Source: Asanoa hainanensis
Lineage (GTDB): Bacteria > Actinomycetota > Actinomycetes > Mycobacteriales > Micromonosporaceae
Assembly: GCF_900188485.1 (NCBI RefSeq)
Contig: NZ_FZPH01000020.1
Coordinates: forward strand, 1 to 64,000
Length of the DNA stretch: 64,000 nt
Reading direction: 5' to 3'
Positions 18,416 through 26,892 of the stretch are shown here, in pieces (the stretch's first letter is position 1; every line of letters starts with the position of its first letter). A program made the position numbers and the translations under genes. The notes below the pieces were generated by a model. The model had not been told where the DNA came from, ran no database searches, and saw nothing but the letters and a program-made list of their open reading frames with translations.

Positions 18416-18731
18416 CACGCACCCCCTCGTCGCGGCTACTTCCCGGCACCTTACTGCCCACCACCGACAACCACGCGCCACGACATCACCGACCGCCGAC
18501 GGCTTCCCGCATTGTGGATGCCCGATCCCAACCAGCCAGCGAGCGCCCCCCGACAACCTCCACACCCGTGGACGCGCAGATAGCCCGCCCTGCCTACCCG
18601 CCGGCAACGCCGGGCAACCTCTCGGCTCGTGGATGCCTGGCGCCGCAAGGACGCTCCGTGACAAGCCAGCACCGACCGATGACCTGACGGCCCCTTCGAA
18701 CACCGGCGTCGACAGGACCCGGGCTGCGCCG
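18416..18731. other. 316-base intergenic spacer without recognised gene
   Basis: Between the membrane-protein start and the SURF1 stop, both on the minus strand. It must hold the promoter of the membrane-protein gene. I see C-rich sequence with a short recurring GTGGATGCC (18520 and 18632 areas) but no convincing frame or RNA. Confidence 0.5.
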
Positions 18732-19538
18732 TCAGGCGGTGCTGGCGAGCTCCGGCTCCGGGGTTGCCCGGTCGCCGCGTTCGCGGGGGCCGCGGGCCTC
18801 GCGGCGGGCGGCCCAGCCGAACGCGAACAGTGTCATCGCGCCGAACAGCCACCACTGGACCGTGTAGCCGAGGTTGAGCCAGTCGTTCTCGTAGTTCGGC
18901 GGGACCGCCTTGAAGCCCGCGTCGGCGGCCGGCGCCTGGGTGTCGAGCTGCACGAACGCGCCGCGCACCGGGTAGGGCAGTTCGGCCGCGATCTCCGGCA
19001 CCGCGATGCGGCGGGTCTCCAGCTTGCCCTCGGCGCGGTCGACCGCCGTGCCGCGGCTCTCGGAGAGCTTGACCGCGCCGGTCACGGTGACCTGGCCCGT
19101 GGGGATCGGCGGCACGGTGGGCTGCGCGTAGGCGCCGCCACCCGGCGCCGCCGGCACCCAGCCCAGGTCGACCAGCACCGCCGACCCGTCGGATAGTCGG
19201 AGCGGTGTGACGATCTCGAAGCCGACCTTGTTGTCGACCGTGCGGCCGCGGACCAGGACCACGTTGGCCGGGTCGTATTCGCCGGTCGTCGTCACCCGGG
19301 TCCATTCGACCGCCGACCACGGACCAGGACCGGGCGTGCCCGTGGTGCCACCCGCCGTGATGATGGTGTCGAGCGGCACCGGCGTCATGGTGCCCGTCAC
19401 GTCGATCCGGTGGTTGACCGCTTTGCGTAGCTCGTAGCGCCCGTGCTGCCAGTTGCCGAGCAGCACCATCACCGTGGCGGCGACCAGCGCGAGCGCGAGG
19501 AAGCCCAGCCAGCGGGGGGTCAGCAGGAACCGGTACAC
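18732..19538 (-). CDS. SURF1-family protein (cytochrome oxidase assembly)
   Basis: 268 residues with the SURF1 layout: an N-terminal membrane helix (WLGFLALALVAATVMVLLGNWQ), a large extracytoplasmic domain with VLVDLGWVP and VTGAVKLSES, and a C-terminal helix (YTVQWWLFGAMTLFAFGW) containing the family NLGYTVQWW block. SURF1 helps insert haem a into cytochrome c oxidase subunit I. The GTG start at 19538 begins MYRFLLTPRWLG, the family start. It has no cox genes beside it and is divergent from cobB. Confidence 0.93.
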   Translation of the reverse strand: MYRFLLTPRWLGFLALALVAATVMVLLGNWQHGRYELRKAVNHRIDVTGTMTPVPLDTIITAGGTTGTPGPGPWSAVEWTRVTTTGEYDPANVVLVRGRTVDNKVGFEIVTPLRLSDGSAVLVDLGWVPAAPGGGAYAQPTVPPIPTGQVTVTGAVKLSESRGTAVDRAEGKLETRRIAVPEIAAELPYPVRGAFVQLDTQAPAADAGFKAVPPNYENDWLNLGYTVQWWLFGAMTLFAFGWAARREARGPRERGDRATPEPELASTA

Positions 19539-19682
19539 GCCAGAGAGGCTACTGCGGGGGTATGACGGGTTTTCTGTGCGGTCACCCCGCGTACCAGATT
19601 GGTCGATGTGTCGTCAGCCTGATGTTGTCGGGCGCATTAGGTATCGTCGGACGGCTCACCTTTTTCCGCCGAGGAGTCGCCG

Positions 19683-22600
19683 ATGTCCGCCGTGCCCCGG
19701 GTGGTGGTCAGCGCGCCGTCGTCCGGCCACGGCAAGACCGCGCTGGCGGTCGGGCTGCTCGCCGCGTTCGCCGGCCGCGGCCTGTCCGCCGTCGGGTTCA
19801 AGGTCGGCCCCGACCACACCGACGCGGCCTATCTCGGCGCCGCCGCCGGCAGCCCCGGGCGCAACCTGGACCCCCGGCTGGTCGGCGCGCACCGGGTGGC
19901 ACCGCTGTTCGCGCACGCGGCGCAGGGCCGCGACATCGCCGTCGTCGAGGGCACGATGGGCCTCTTCGACAGCCTCGCCGGCCGGGTCGAGACCGACTCC
20001 ACCGCCGGTGTCGCCGCCGCCCTCCGAGCACCCGTGATCATGGTCGTCGACGTTGGCGCCATGGGCCAGTCGGTGGCGGCGCTCGTGCACGGCTTCCGCG
20101 CGTACGACGAGTTGACCTGGCTCGGGGGTGTGATCCTCAACCGGGTCGCCTCCGACCGCCACGAGCAGCTGCTCCGCGAGGCGCTCGACGACATCGGCGT
20201 GCCGGTCTACGGCGCGCTCCGCCGCCGCGACCTGCCGTCGACGCTGCCGCCGCGGCACGAGGGCGTGGTCCCGGTCCTGCACCGCGAGGTCGAGGCGCTG
20301 CGCGGCATCCGCCGCCTCGGCGAGTCGGTCGCCGGCGCGGTCGATCTCGACGGCCTGCTCGCGCTCGCCCACTCGGCGCCCAACCTGCCGGCCACGCCCT
20401 GGTCACCGGCCAGTGAGCTGGCGCTCGCACCCGGCGACACGGCCGCCGTCCTGGTCGGCCGCCGCCCGGTCGTCGCGCTCGCCGGCGGCCAGGGGTTGTC
20501 CTTCACGTACGCGGAGACGCGCGAGCTGTTGGAAGCCGCCGGCGCCACTGTCATCCCTGTCGACCCACTCCGCGACGAGTTGCTGCCCGAAGGCACCGAC
20601 GCCCTGGTCATCGGGGGTGCGCTTCCGGAGGCGTACGCGGAGGAGCTGTCCGCCAACCGCCGCCTCTGCGCCGACGTGGCCGACCTCGCGCGTTCGGGCC
20701 GCCCGGTGGTCGCCGAAGGCGCCGGTCTGCTCTGGCTCGCCCAGTCGTTCGACGGGCGCCCCATGTGTGGGGTGCTCGACGCCACCGGCAGCACCGGCGA
20801 CCAGATGATCGTCGGCTACCGCGACGCGACCGCGCGGGCGACCACCGCGGTGGCCGAGGTCGGCGCGCGGGTGGTCGGCTACAAGCAGCACCGGGGCGTG
20901 GTCAACCCGCGCTCCGGCCAGACCCCCGCCTGGACCTGGAACAACGGCACGCCCGAGGGCTTCGTCTGGCGCCGGGTGCACGCGTCGCAGCTCAGTTTGC
21001 ACTGGGCCGGCTTCCCGGAGATCGCCCGCCGGCTGGTGCTCGCCGCCCGACCCGGCGACGGGCCGGCACCCGCCGGTTCGTGGGCGCAGCCGACCGGGCC
21101 CGTGCCGGTGGTGGGCGGGCCGCGTGACGAGGCCGGCGCGCTCGACTACGGTACGTCTCCCGCTGAGGGTGCGCCGCGGCTGCGGGCGGTGCCGGCCAAC
21201 GCTGCCGACGCCGAGACCACTGAGGCGCCGTCGGTCTCCGGGCCGCCTCGGCTGCGGGTCGTTCCGGCGCCGACTCAGTCCGATGGAGACCCGGCCGATG
21301 CACGCGGGTTCGCCGGTGGTGAACAGGTGACCGACGGTTACGGGTTCGCCGGGGTGCCGGGCGCGCGGGCAGGCGACGGGTATGCGCCGGCGATGCCGCC
21401 CGGCGAGCCGGCGCCGCGGCCGGAAGCCGTCGAACAGCGGCGGGCGGCCGAGTTCGGCTTCCCGGTGGGCCGGGGCGGCGGCGGTGAGTTCCCGGCTGGA
21501 GAGCGGCCGCCGGCTCCGGACGACGGTGTCGGCCAGAGCGATCGGGCGTCCGCGGGTGGTTTCGGTCCGGGCGTCGCCCCGGTCCCGGCTTCGGGCGTGC
21601 CGGCGCACGGGTACGCGCAGGCGCCGTTCGCTCCGCGCAGCGTCGCGTCGGCCGGTCAGCCGTCGGGCGTACCTGCCCACGATGTCGGCGGGTTCGACCA
21701 GCGCGGGGGGCCGGACGCGGTCTCGAGCGTCCCTGCCTACAGCGGCGGCTTCGACGAGGGCGGCGCGGCGGGATCCGAATGGTCGGGCGGCGGCTATCGG
21801 GCGGGCGAGGCGACAGCACCCGAATGGAACGCGGGCGGCTTCGGCCCTGGCGGACCGGCGGCGTCCGAGTGGACGGGCGGCGGGTTCGGTCCGCCGGTGT
21901 CCCCGGGACAGCCGGCGCCCAACGCGGCTGTTGGCGGCGGCCACGGACCGAGCGCGCCTGGCGCCCACGGTCAGGCGACACCGTTCGCGCCGCCGCGTGG
22001 CAGCAACCACGGCCCTGCCGTCGCCCATGGCCACGACGGGCCGTTGCCACCGCACGGACCAGCCGTTCCCGGCGTCCACGGCCACGAGGGACCATTTCCC
22101 ACGCACGCGGGCAACCACGGACCAAGCGCTCCCGAAGCCCACGCACCTTTCTCGCCGCATGTCGGTAGCCCCAGCCCGGACGGTCCCGGCACCCACGGCC
22201 ACGACGCACCGTTCCCGCCGCGCGGCGACAGCCACAGCCCAAACGGTCCTGGCACCCACGGTCACGACGGACCGTTCCCGTCGCAGGGCGGCAACTACGG
22301 ACCAGGCGCACACGACGCCCACGGGCATGACGGACCGTTCCCGCCGCGCGGCGGCAGCCACAGCCCGGACGGTCCTGGCACCCACGGCCCTGACGCACCG
22401 TTCCCGCCGCGCGGCGACAACCACAGCCCGGACGGTCCTGGCACCCACGGCCCTGACGCACCGTTCCCGCCGCAGGACGGCACCTATGGGCCAGGCGCTC
22501 CCGGTCACGACGCACCGTTCCGGGCGCTGCCCGGTGAGAGCCACCAAGCAGGCGGTCCCGGCACCCACGGCCACAACGGACCATTCCCGCCGCAGGACGG

Positions 22601-23180
22601 CAACTACGGACCGGGCGCTCCCGGTCACGACGCACCGTTCCGGGCGCTGCCCGCTGAGAGCCACCACGCAGGCGGTCCCGGCACCCACGGCCACGACGGA
22701 CCATTCCCGCCCCATGGCGGCAACTACGGCCCCGACGCGCACGGTCACGACGGACCCTTCCCGCCACATGGCGGCAACCACGGCCCCGACGCGCACGGTC
22801 ACGACGGACCCTTCCCGCCACATGGCGGTAGTTATGGGCCCGGCGGTCAGCCGTCCGGTGTCCAGGCGCCCGGCCACGGTGGTTTCGGACCGGCGTATGA
22901 CGGCGGTGGGCAGGCCGGCGTGCCGCATCAACCGGCCGGCGCCGGTGGTCGGCCCCATGACGACGGTCGGCCCAACAGCCAGTGGGGAGTGGCGCCTGTC
23001 ACGGGTGGGCAGCCCGTACCCGGTGGCGTTGACCAGACGTTGTCGGGACTGGCGGCGGTCGACGGGGCTCTGGACGGCGGCACGGCCGAGGTGCCGGCGG
23101 TAGCGGTGCGGCGGGCGCCACACCCGCCGCGGCAGGCCGGCGGCGGGCGAACGCGGGACGACGACGGGGGGATCGGGTGA
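19683..23180 (+). CDS. cobB: CobB (hydrogenobyrinate a,c-diamide synthase) with a ~700-residue His/Gly/Pro-rich repeat tail
   Basis: 1165 residues; CobB is normally 430-480. Residues 1-465 are the enzyme: P-loop SAPSSGHGKTALA, GTMGLFDSL, then the amidotransferase-type domain ending YKQHRGVVNPRSG and VHASQLSLHWAGF. It adds amide groups at the a and c side chains of the corrin. At the expected catalytic Cys (family AEC-x-G) the sequence is AEGAGLLWL, with Gly346, so glutamine use may be lost. Residues 466-750 are Pro/Gly/Ala-rich; 750-1100 hold 44 His in repeats such as GTHGHDGPFPPHGG. There is no frameshift. Start ATG 19683 has GAGGAG upstream. The GNAT gene overlaps by GTGA. Confidence 0.9.
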   Translation: MSAVPRVVVSAPSSGHGKTALAVGLLAAFAGRGLSAVGFKVGPDHTDAAYLGAAAGSPGRNLDPRLVGAHRVAPLFAHAAQGRDIAVVEGTMGLFDSLAGRVETDSTAGVAAALRAPVIMVVDVGAMGQSVAALVHGFRAYDELTWLGGVILNRVASDRHEQLLREALDDIGVPVYGALRRRDLPSTLPPRHEGVVPVLHREVEALRGIRRLGESVAGAVDLDGLLALAHSAPNLPATPWSPASELALAPGDTAAVLVGRRPVVALAGGQGLSFTYAETRELLEAAGATVIPVDPLRDELLPEGTDALVIGGALPEAYAEELSANRRLCADVADLARSGRPVVAEGAGLLWLAQSFDGRPMCGVLDATGSTGDQMIVGYRDATARATTAVAEVGARVVGYKQHRGVVNPRSGQTPAWTWNNGTPEGFVWRRVHASQLSLHWAGFPEIARRLVLAARPGDGPAPAGSWAQPTGPVPVVGGPRDEAGALDYGTSPAEGAPRLRAVPANAADAETTEAPSVSGPPRLRVVPAPTQSDGDPADARGFAGGEQVTDGYGFAGVPGARAGDGYAPAMPPGEPAPRPEAVEQRRAAEFGFPVGRGGGGEFPAGERPPAPDDGVGQSDRASAGGFGPGVAPVPASGVPAHGYAQAPFAPRSVASAGQPSGVPAHDVGGFDQRGGPDAVSSVPAYSGGFDEGGAAGSEWSGGGYRAGEATAPEWNAGGFGPGGPAASEWTGGGFGPPVSPGQPAPNAAVGGGHGPSAPGAHGQATPFAPPRGSNHGPAVAHGHDGPLPPHGPAVPGVHGHEGPFPTHAGNHGPSAPEAHAPFSPHVGSPSPDGPGTHGHDAPFPPRGDSHSPNGPGTHGHDGPFPSQGGNYGPGAHDAHGHDGPFPPRGGSHSPDGPGTHGPDAPFPPRGDNHSPDGPGTHGPDAPFPPQDGTYGPGAPGHDAPFRALPGESHQAGGPGTHGHNGPFPPQDGNYGPGAPGHDAPFRALPAESHHAGGPGTHGHDGPFPPHGGNYGPDAHGHDGPFPPHGGNHGPDAHGHDGPFPPHGGSYGPGGQPSGVQAPGHGGFGPAYDGGGQAGVPHQPAGAGGRPHDDGRPNSQWGVAPVTGGQPVPGGVDQTLSGLAAVDGALDGGTAEVPAVAVRRAPHPPRQAGGGRTRDDDGGIG
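21930..22860 (+). repeat. Tandem coding repeats in the cobB tail (54-, 63- and 120-base periods)
   Basis: Blocks encoding HGHDGPFPP-type peptides recur throughout. The clearest are a near-identical 120-base unit at 22441-22560 and 22561-22680, a 63-base step (22377 to 22440) and a 54-base step (22731 to 22785). The repeats keep the reading frame (all periods are multiples of three) and the encoded His/Asp/Pro pattern. Confidence 0.85.
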
Positions 23181-23746
23181 GGGGCCAACTTCCGCTGCGC
23201 CAGTTTCCGGTGCTGCGGGTCTCGACGCCGCGCGTGCATGTGCGGCAGCTCGCCGACGAGGACGCCAAGCCGGTCACCGAGATTTTCGCCGACAAGCAGA
23301 CCCAGCGGTGGCTGCCCTTTCCGCGCGACTTCGGCCAGATCGACGGCACCGCGTGGTGCACGGAGATGGCCCAGGAGCGGCGCGACAGCGGCGCCGGCGA
23401 CCACTACGGCATCGTGCGGCGCGAAGACGACCGGTTGGTCGGCTGCCTCTGGACCAAACGCACCGACTGGGGTGCCAAGGTCACCGAGATCTCGTACGCG
23501 ATCGCACCCGAGGCCCGCGGTTTCGGCATCGCGCCGGAGGCGGTCGACGCCCTCGCGATCGCGTTGATCCTGGAGCACGGCTTCCAGCGCATCGAGCTGC
23601 GCGTAGCACCGGGCAACACGGCGTCGCGGCGGGTGGCGGAGAAGGCCGGCTTCACGTACGAGGGGCTGTTGCGCAACGCCGGCCACGTGCACAGCGGCCG
23701 GGTCGACCTGGAGGTCTGGTCGTTCGTCGCCGCCGACCTGCGCTGA
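23177..23746 (+). CDS. GNAT-family N-acetyltransferase, RimJ/RimL type
   Basis: 189 residues. Acetyl-CoA binding signature IAPEARGFGIAPEAVDAL (about residues 115-132) and the following IELRVAPGNTASRRVAEKAGF block are typical of the RimJ/RimL branch, which acetylates protein N-termini or small amines. The start GTG overlaps the cobB stop (GTGA at 23177-23180), so it is translated from the cobB message. The substrate is not evident, and a direct role in cobalamin synthesis is not implied by the family. Confidence 0.85.
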   Translation: MRGQLPLRQFPVLRVSTPRVHVRQLADEDAKPVTEIFADKQTQRWLPFPRDFGQIDGTAWCTEMAQERRDSGAGDHYGIVRREDDRLVGCLWTKRTDWGAKVTEISYAIAPEARGFGIAPEAVDALAIALILEHGFQRIELRVAPGNTASRRVAEKAGFTYEGLLRNAGHVHSGRVDLEVWSFVAADLR

Positions 23747-23755
23747 CCGCAGGCG

Positions 23756-25312
23756 TCAGGGCGTGATCGGCCGCCCGGCGTGGATGGCCAGCACGGTGTC
23801 GATCGTGTCGGCCTCGTCGGCCGTCTTGTCGTCGCGGTAGCGCAGCACCCGCGCGAACCGCAGCGCCACCCCGCCCGGGTAGCGCGGGCTGGTCTGCACC
23901 CCGTCGAAGGCGATCTCGACCACCTGCTCGGGCCGCACCCGAACCACCCAGTCGCCCTTGTCGACGGCCAACTCCTGGAACCGCTCGGTCTGCCAGCGCA
24001 ACAGTTCGTCGGTCAACCCCTTGAAGGTCTTGCCGAGCATGACGAACCCGCCGGTACGCGGATCGCGCGCCCCGAGGTGCAGGTTGGACAGCCAGCCGGT
24101 GCGCCGCCCGCTGCCCCACTCGACGGCCAGCACGACCAGGTCGAGCGTGTGCCGCGGCTTGACCTTGACCCAGGCGGCACCACGCCGCCCGGCGTCGTAG
24201 GCCGCGGTCGCCGCCTTCACCACCACGCCCTCGTGGCCGGCGTCGAGCGCCTTCGCGTAGAAGTCCTGGGCCTGCTCGGGCCGGTCGACCATCGTGCGGG
24301 GCACCCGCAGCGACTCGGGCAGGGCCGCCTCCAGCGCCGCCCACCGCTCGACCCCCGGCGCGTCGAGCAGGTCGGCGCCGTCGATGTGCAGCACGTCGAA
24401 GAAGTACGGCGTCAGCGTCACCCCGTCGGCGACCGGCGCGGCGGGCGCACCACGGCGCGCCCCGCGGGTCGCCGCCCGGCTCGCCGTCTCCTGGAAGGGG
24501 CGCGGCCGCCCGTCGGCGTCGATCCCGATGGCCTCACCGTCGAGCACCAGGTCGCGCGCCGACAGCGACCGCACCGCCGCCACCACCTCGGGCAGCCGCG
24601 GCGTGATCTCGTCGAGGCTGCGGGTGAACACCGCGACGTCGTCACCGCTGCGATGCACCTGAATGCGGATGCCGTCCAGCTTCACGTCGACCGCGGCCGG
24701 TGCTCCGGTGGCGTCGAGCGCCTCGTCGACGCTCGGCGCGCTGGACGCGAGCATCGGCGCGAGCGGCCGCCCCACCTGGAGCGTGAACTCGGAGAGCGCA
24801 CCGACCCCGCCGTCGAGGGCCGCGACCGCGACGGTCTTGAAGTCGCCGACGAGCAGCAGCGCCCGCCGCACGGCCGGCCCCGGCACGTCGGCGGCCCGCG
24901 CGATCGCGTCGGCAAGCAGCCCGGCCTGCGCACCCTGCCGCAGCTCACCGCTGAACAAGCCCCGCAACATCCGCTGCTCGTCGACGGTGGCGGCCGCGAA
25001 CAACGCGCCCAACAGCCCCTTGCGCCGCGCCTGCGAGCCGCTCCCGCTGACCATGGAGATCTCCGCGATGGCGGCGTCGACCGCCCCGACGGTCAGCGAC
25101 GGCTGCTCGGCCGGCGGCGGCAGGTCGCGCAGCCCGGCGTAGCCGACCCCGGTCTGCCGCTGCCGCAACTCACCCGCGAGGTAGGCCGACCCGGCCTCGA
25201 CCTCACCCGGCTCGAGCCCCTGCAGGGCGGCAGCGAGCAGATCGACCTTGGCGAGCCGCTTCGAGGTGGCCGCCACCGCTGCCGAGGTCGCGGCAAGATC
25301 TGCGAACAGCAT
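23756..25312 (-). CDS. ligB: ATP-dependent DNA ligase, LigB type
   Basis: 518 residues. The adenylation site is DVKLDGIRIQ with Lys211; downstream come the expected DGEAIGID (motif III), EGVVVKAATAAY (motif IV) and AAWVKVKPRHTLDLVV (motif V). The N-terminal 200 residues are the helical DNA-binding domain of the archaeal/mycobacterial LigB class, and the C-terminal third is the OB fold. It seals nicks and is accessory to NAD-dependent LigA in actinobacteria. The start is at 25312. It is convergent with the GNAT gene, 9 bases apart. Confidence 0.92.
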   Translation of the reverse strand: MLFADLAATSAAVAATSKRLAKVDLLAAALQGLEPGEVEAGSAYLAGELRQRQTGVGYAGLRDLPPPAEQPSLTVGAVDAAIAEISMVSGSGSQARRKGLLGALFAAATVDEQRMLRGLFSGELRQGAQAGLLADAIARAADVPGPAVRRALLLVGDFKTVAVAALDGGVGALSEFTLQVGRPLAPMLASSAPSVDEALDATGAPAAVDVKLDGIRIQVHRSGDDVAVFTRSLDEITPRLPEVVAAVRSLSARDLVLDGEAIGIDADGRPRPFQETASRAATRGARRGAPAAPVADGVTLTPYFFDVLHIDGADLLDAPGVERWAALEAALPESLRVPRTMVDRPEQAQDFYAKALDAGHEGVVVKAATAAYDAGRRGAAWVKVKPRHTLDLVVLAVEWGSGRRTGWLSNLHLGARDPRTGGFVMLGKTFKGLTDELLRWQTERFQELAVDKGDWVVRVRPEQVVEIAFDGVQTSPRYPGGVALRFARVLRYRDDKTADEADTIDTVLAIHAGRPITP

Positions 25313-26184
25313 CTGAACATCCTGACACCCGGGTACGACAACCGTCGGCCACGGATCCCACCCGCCCCACAGGCAACAGCAAGAACCAACGTCGAAGAAC
25401 GGCGCCGGCAGGTAGCGGCGGCAGGGGCGCGCTCACCGCAGGCCCGCGCGGCCCGTTACCCGTCGCCCGCGCTAACGCAGCCCACCGCCATCGCCGCGTA
25501 AGGACGCGCGCGGCCCAACGCGAACGCCTGAGGCCACCCGGCCGCACCACACCCCGCCAAGCCCGCGCCACGCGAACATCCCGGCGAGGTTGAGAAATCG
25601 GTGCCCACAGGGGCAGACCGGTCCGGCTCCGACCCACTCCCCCGGCCGGCTGCGCGAGGTGTGGGCGGCGAGCCCGCGCCGCGATCTCCGCAAGGGCGTC
25701 CCCGCAGATGATCCCAGCCGGCCGCGCACGGCAGCCGCCAAACGGTCGCGGGGCCCCGCCAGCCGTGCCATTTGCGGCCGCACCACGCGGGCACCACAAC
25801 CCCCGCAGCCGAATTACGTCACCGCCGCGCAGCCACGCCACCCAACCGCCATTACGCCGCGCCATCCGACCGCCGCGCCGCGCAGCCACGCCATCCGACC
25901 GCCATTGCGCCGCGGCAGCCGCGCCGCGCAAGCGCAACAACCCCCGCTCAGCCCGCGCCACGCCCGCCACCCGCATTACGGCGCAAACCGCGCCGTCAGC
26001 CCTCCGGGCCGCTGCGTGGCCACCGGAGCGCCGCGCCGCCCACCGGGCGCCCGTCCATAAGCGGTCGTCGGTCAAAAAGAGGGCCGATCCGAGCCCGCAC
26101 CTGGCGATCGCGGCGGGGCCGCGCCTGGCCGCGGCGGCCATTCGCCGCGGCCGGCACGCCGCCCCGCCGCGCGATCACATCGGG
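25313..26184. other. 872-base gene-free, C-rich, short-repeat region
   Basis: No frame with credible composition lies here; long open frames on both strands translate to Arg/Ala/Pro low complexity. The plus strand is strongly C-rich around 25790-25990. Variants of GCGCAGCCACGCCAYCC and ATCCGACCGCCATTGCGCCGC recur, often 30-45 bases apart. It must carry the ligB promoter near its left end. I cannot tell whether it is decayed coding sequence or repeat expansion. Confidence 0.55.
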
Positions 26185-26556
26185 TCAGCCTCGGGGTGGC
26201 ATCTGCTGGAGCGACCAGGTGTTGCCGTCCGGGTCGGCGAAGTAGACGAAGTGCCCCCACGCCTGGATGTCGACCTCGCTCGCCTCGACGCCCTTGCTGA
26301 TGAGTTGCTCCCGGGCCTTGGCCGCGTCCGCGACGACGACCTGCACGCCCTTTTGCGAGCCCGGCGCCATCTCGGTGATGCCGGTGCCCAGGACGATGGA
26401 GCAGGCCGAGCCGGGTGGGGTGAGTTGCACGAAGCGGAGGTCAGGGCTGACCTGGTGATCGTGGTCGGCGTTGAAGCCGCACTGGTCGACGTAGAACGAC
26501 TTGGCTCGGTCGACGTCGGTCACGGGGATGGCTACGAGCTCAATCTTCCAGTCCAT
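26185..26556 (-). CDS. VOC-family (glyoxalase-like) protein
   Basis: 123 residues making the usual paired beta-alpha-beta-beta-beta units. N-terminal VAIPVTDVDRAKSFYVDQCGF and C-terminal WGHFVYFADPDGNTWSLQQ are the family signatures; the C-terminal FADPDGN turn and preceding acidic residues would bind a divalent metal. The family includes glyoxalase I, dioxygenases and antibiotic-binding proteins, so function is not set by sequence. Single gene on the minus strand, after a terminator hairpin. Confidence 0.88.
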   Translation of the reverse strand: MDWKIELVAIPVTDVDRAKSFYVDQCGFNADHDHQVSPDLRFVQLTPPGSACSIVLGTGITEMAPGSQKGVQVVVADAAKAREQLISKGVEASEVDIQAWGHFVYFADPDGNTWSLQQMPPRG

Positions 26557-26601
26557 GGAGCGACGTTAGCGACCGGGTGCGACAACTTCTTCCCGATTGT
26601 C

Positions 26602-26625
26602 GGGGGTCGGCCAGGGCCGACCCCC
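26602..26625. terminator. Terminator downstream of the 68-residue gene
   Basis: Perfect 10-base arms GGGGGTCGGC / GCCGACCCCC with a 4-base CAGG loop. The flanks CCCGAT and ATCGGG can pair further across a small bulge. It lies 7 bases past the stop of the minus-strand gene at 26633. Confidence 0.8.
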
Positions 26626-26632
26626 GATCGGG

Positions 26633-26839
26633 TCAAGCGGCGACCGGCTCTTCGATCCGTAGGCCGCGGGCGCGCACGCCGTCGGCGACCTTGGCGAGCA
26701 GGGCGTCGAGGGCGCATAGGTTCACCGACAGCTCGCCGAGCTGTTCGCGGAGGGCCTCCTCCGACCACGCGGAGACATCGAGGTCTCCCAGTGCACTGAC
26801 CGCGGCGCCGAGCCGCGTGATGGCCTCGTTCGTACTCAT
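26633..26839 (-). CDS. Small protein resembling the N-terminus of DUF222/13E12-repeat proteins
   Basis: 68 residues, MSTNEAITRLGAAVSALGDL at the N-terminus, then SEEALREQLGELSVNLCALDALLAKVADGV. This helical, Leu/Ala-rich pattern resembles the beginning of DUF222 (13E12-repeat) HNH proteins, but the HNH part is absent and a terminator follows immediately. It could be a stand-alone small helical protein or a truncated relic. No clear SD. The similarity is by eye only. Confidence 0.5.
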   Translation of the reverse strand: MSTNEAITRLGAAVSALGDLDVSAWSEEALREQLGELSVNLCALDALLAKVADGVRARGLRIEEPVAA

Positions 26840-26892
26840 GTTCGATAGCGTAGGCCATACCCCCGACAAAAAGCTGCCCAGAGATCGAAGAG

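Noticed and set aside
19539-19682. Possible cobalamin riboswitch before cobB
   Set aside because: Only about 140 bases, no B12-box and no long pairing; it is more like a plain promoter region.
21930-22860. Regularly spaced repeats suggesting a CRISPR array
   Set aside because: Repeat periods are multiples of three, units vary and encode a continuous peptide; there are no unique spacers and no cas genes.
20403-23123. Very long open frames antisense and in other frames of the cobB repeat tail
   Set aside because: They mirror the repeat composition (Arg/Thr or Val/Arg/Gly runs) and carry no start signal or motif; only the cobB frame joins to a real enzyme domain.
25203-26141. 312-codon minus-strand frame over the ligB upstream region
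   Set aside because: Arg/Ala/Gly low complexity, overlaps the real ligB start in a different frame, no SD and no recognisable domain.
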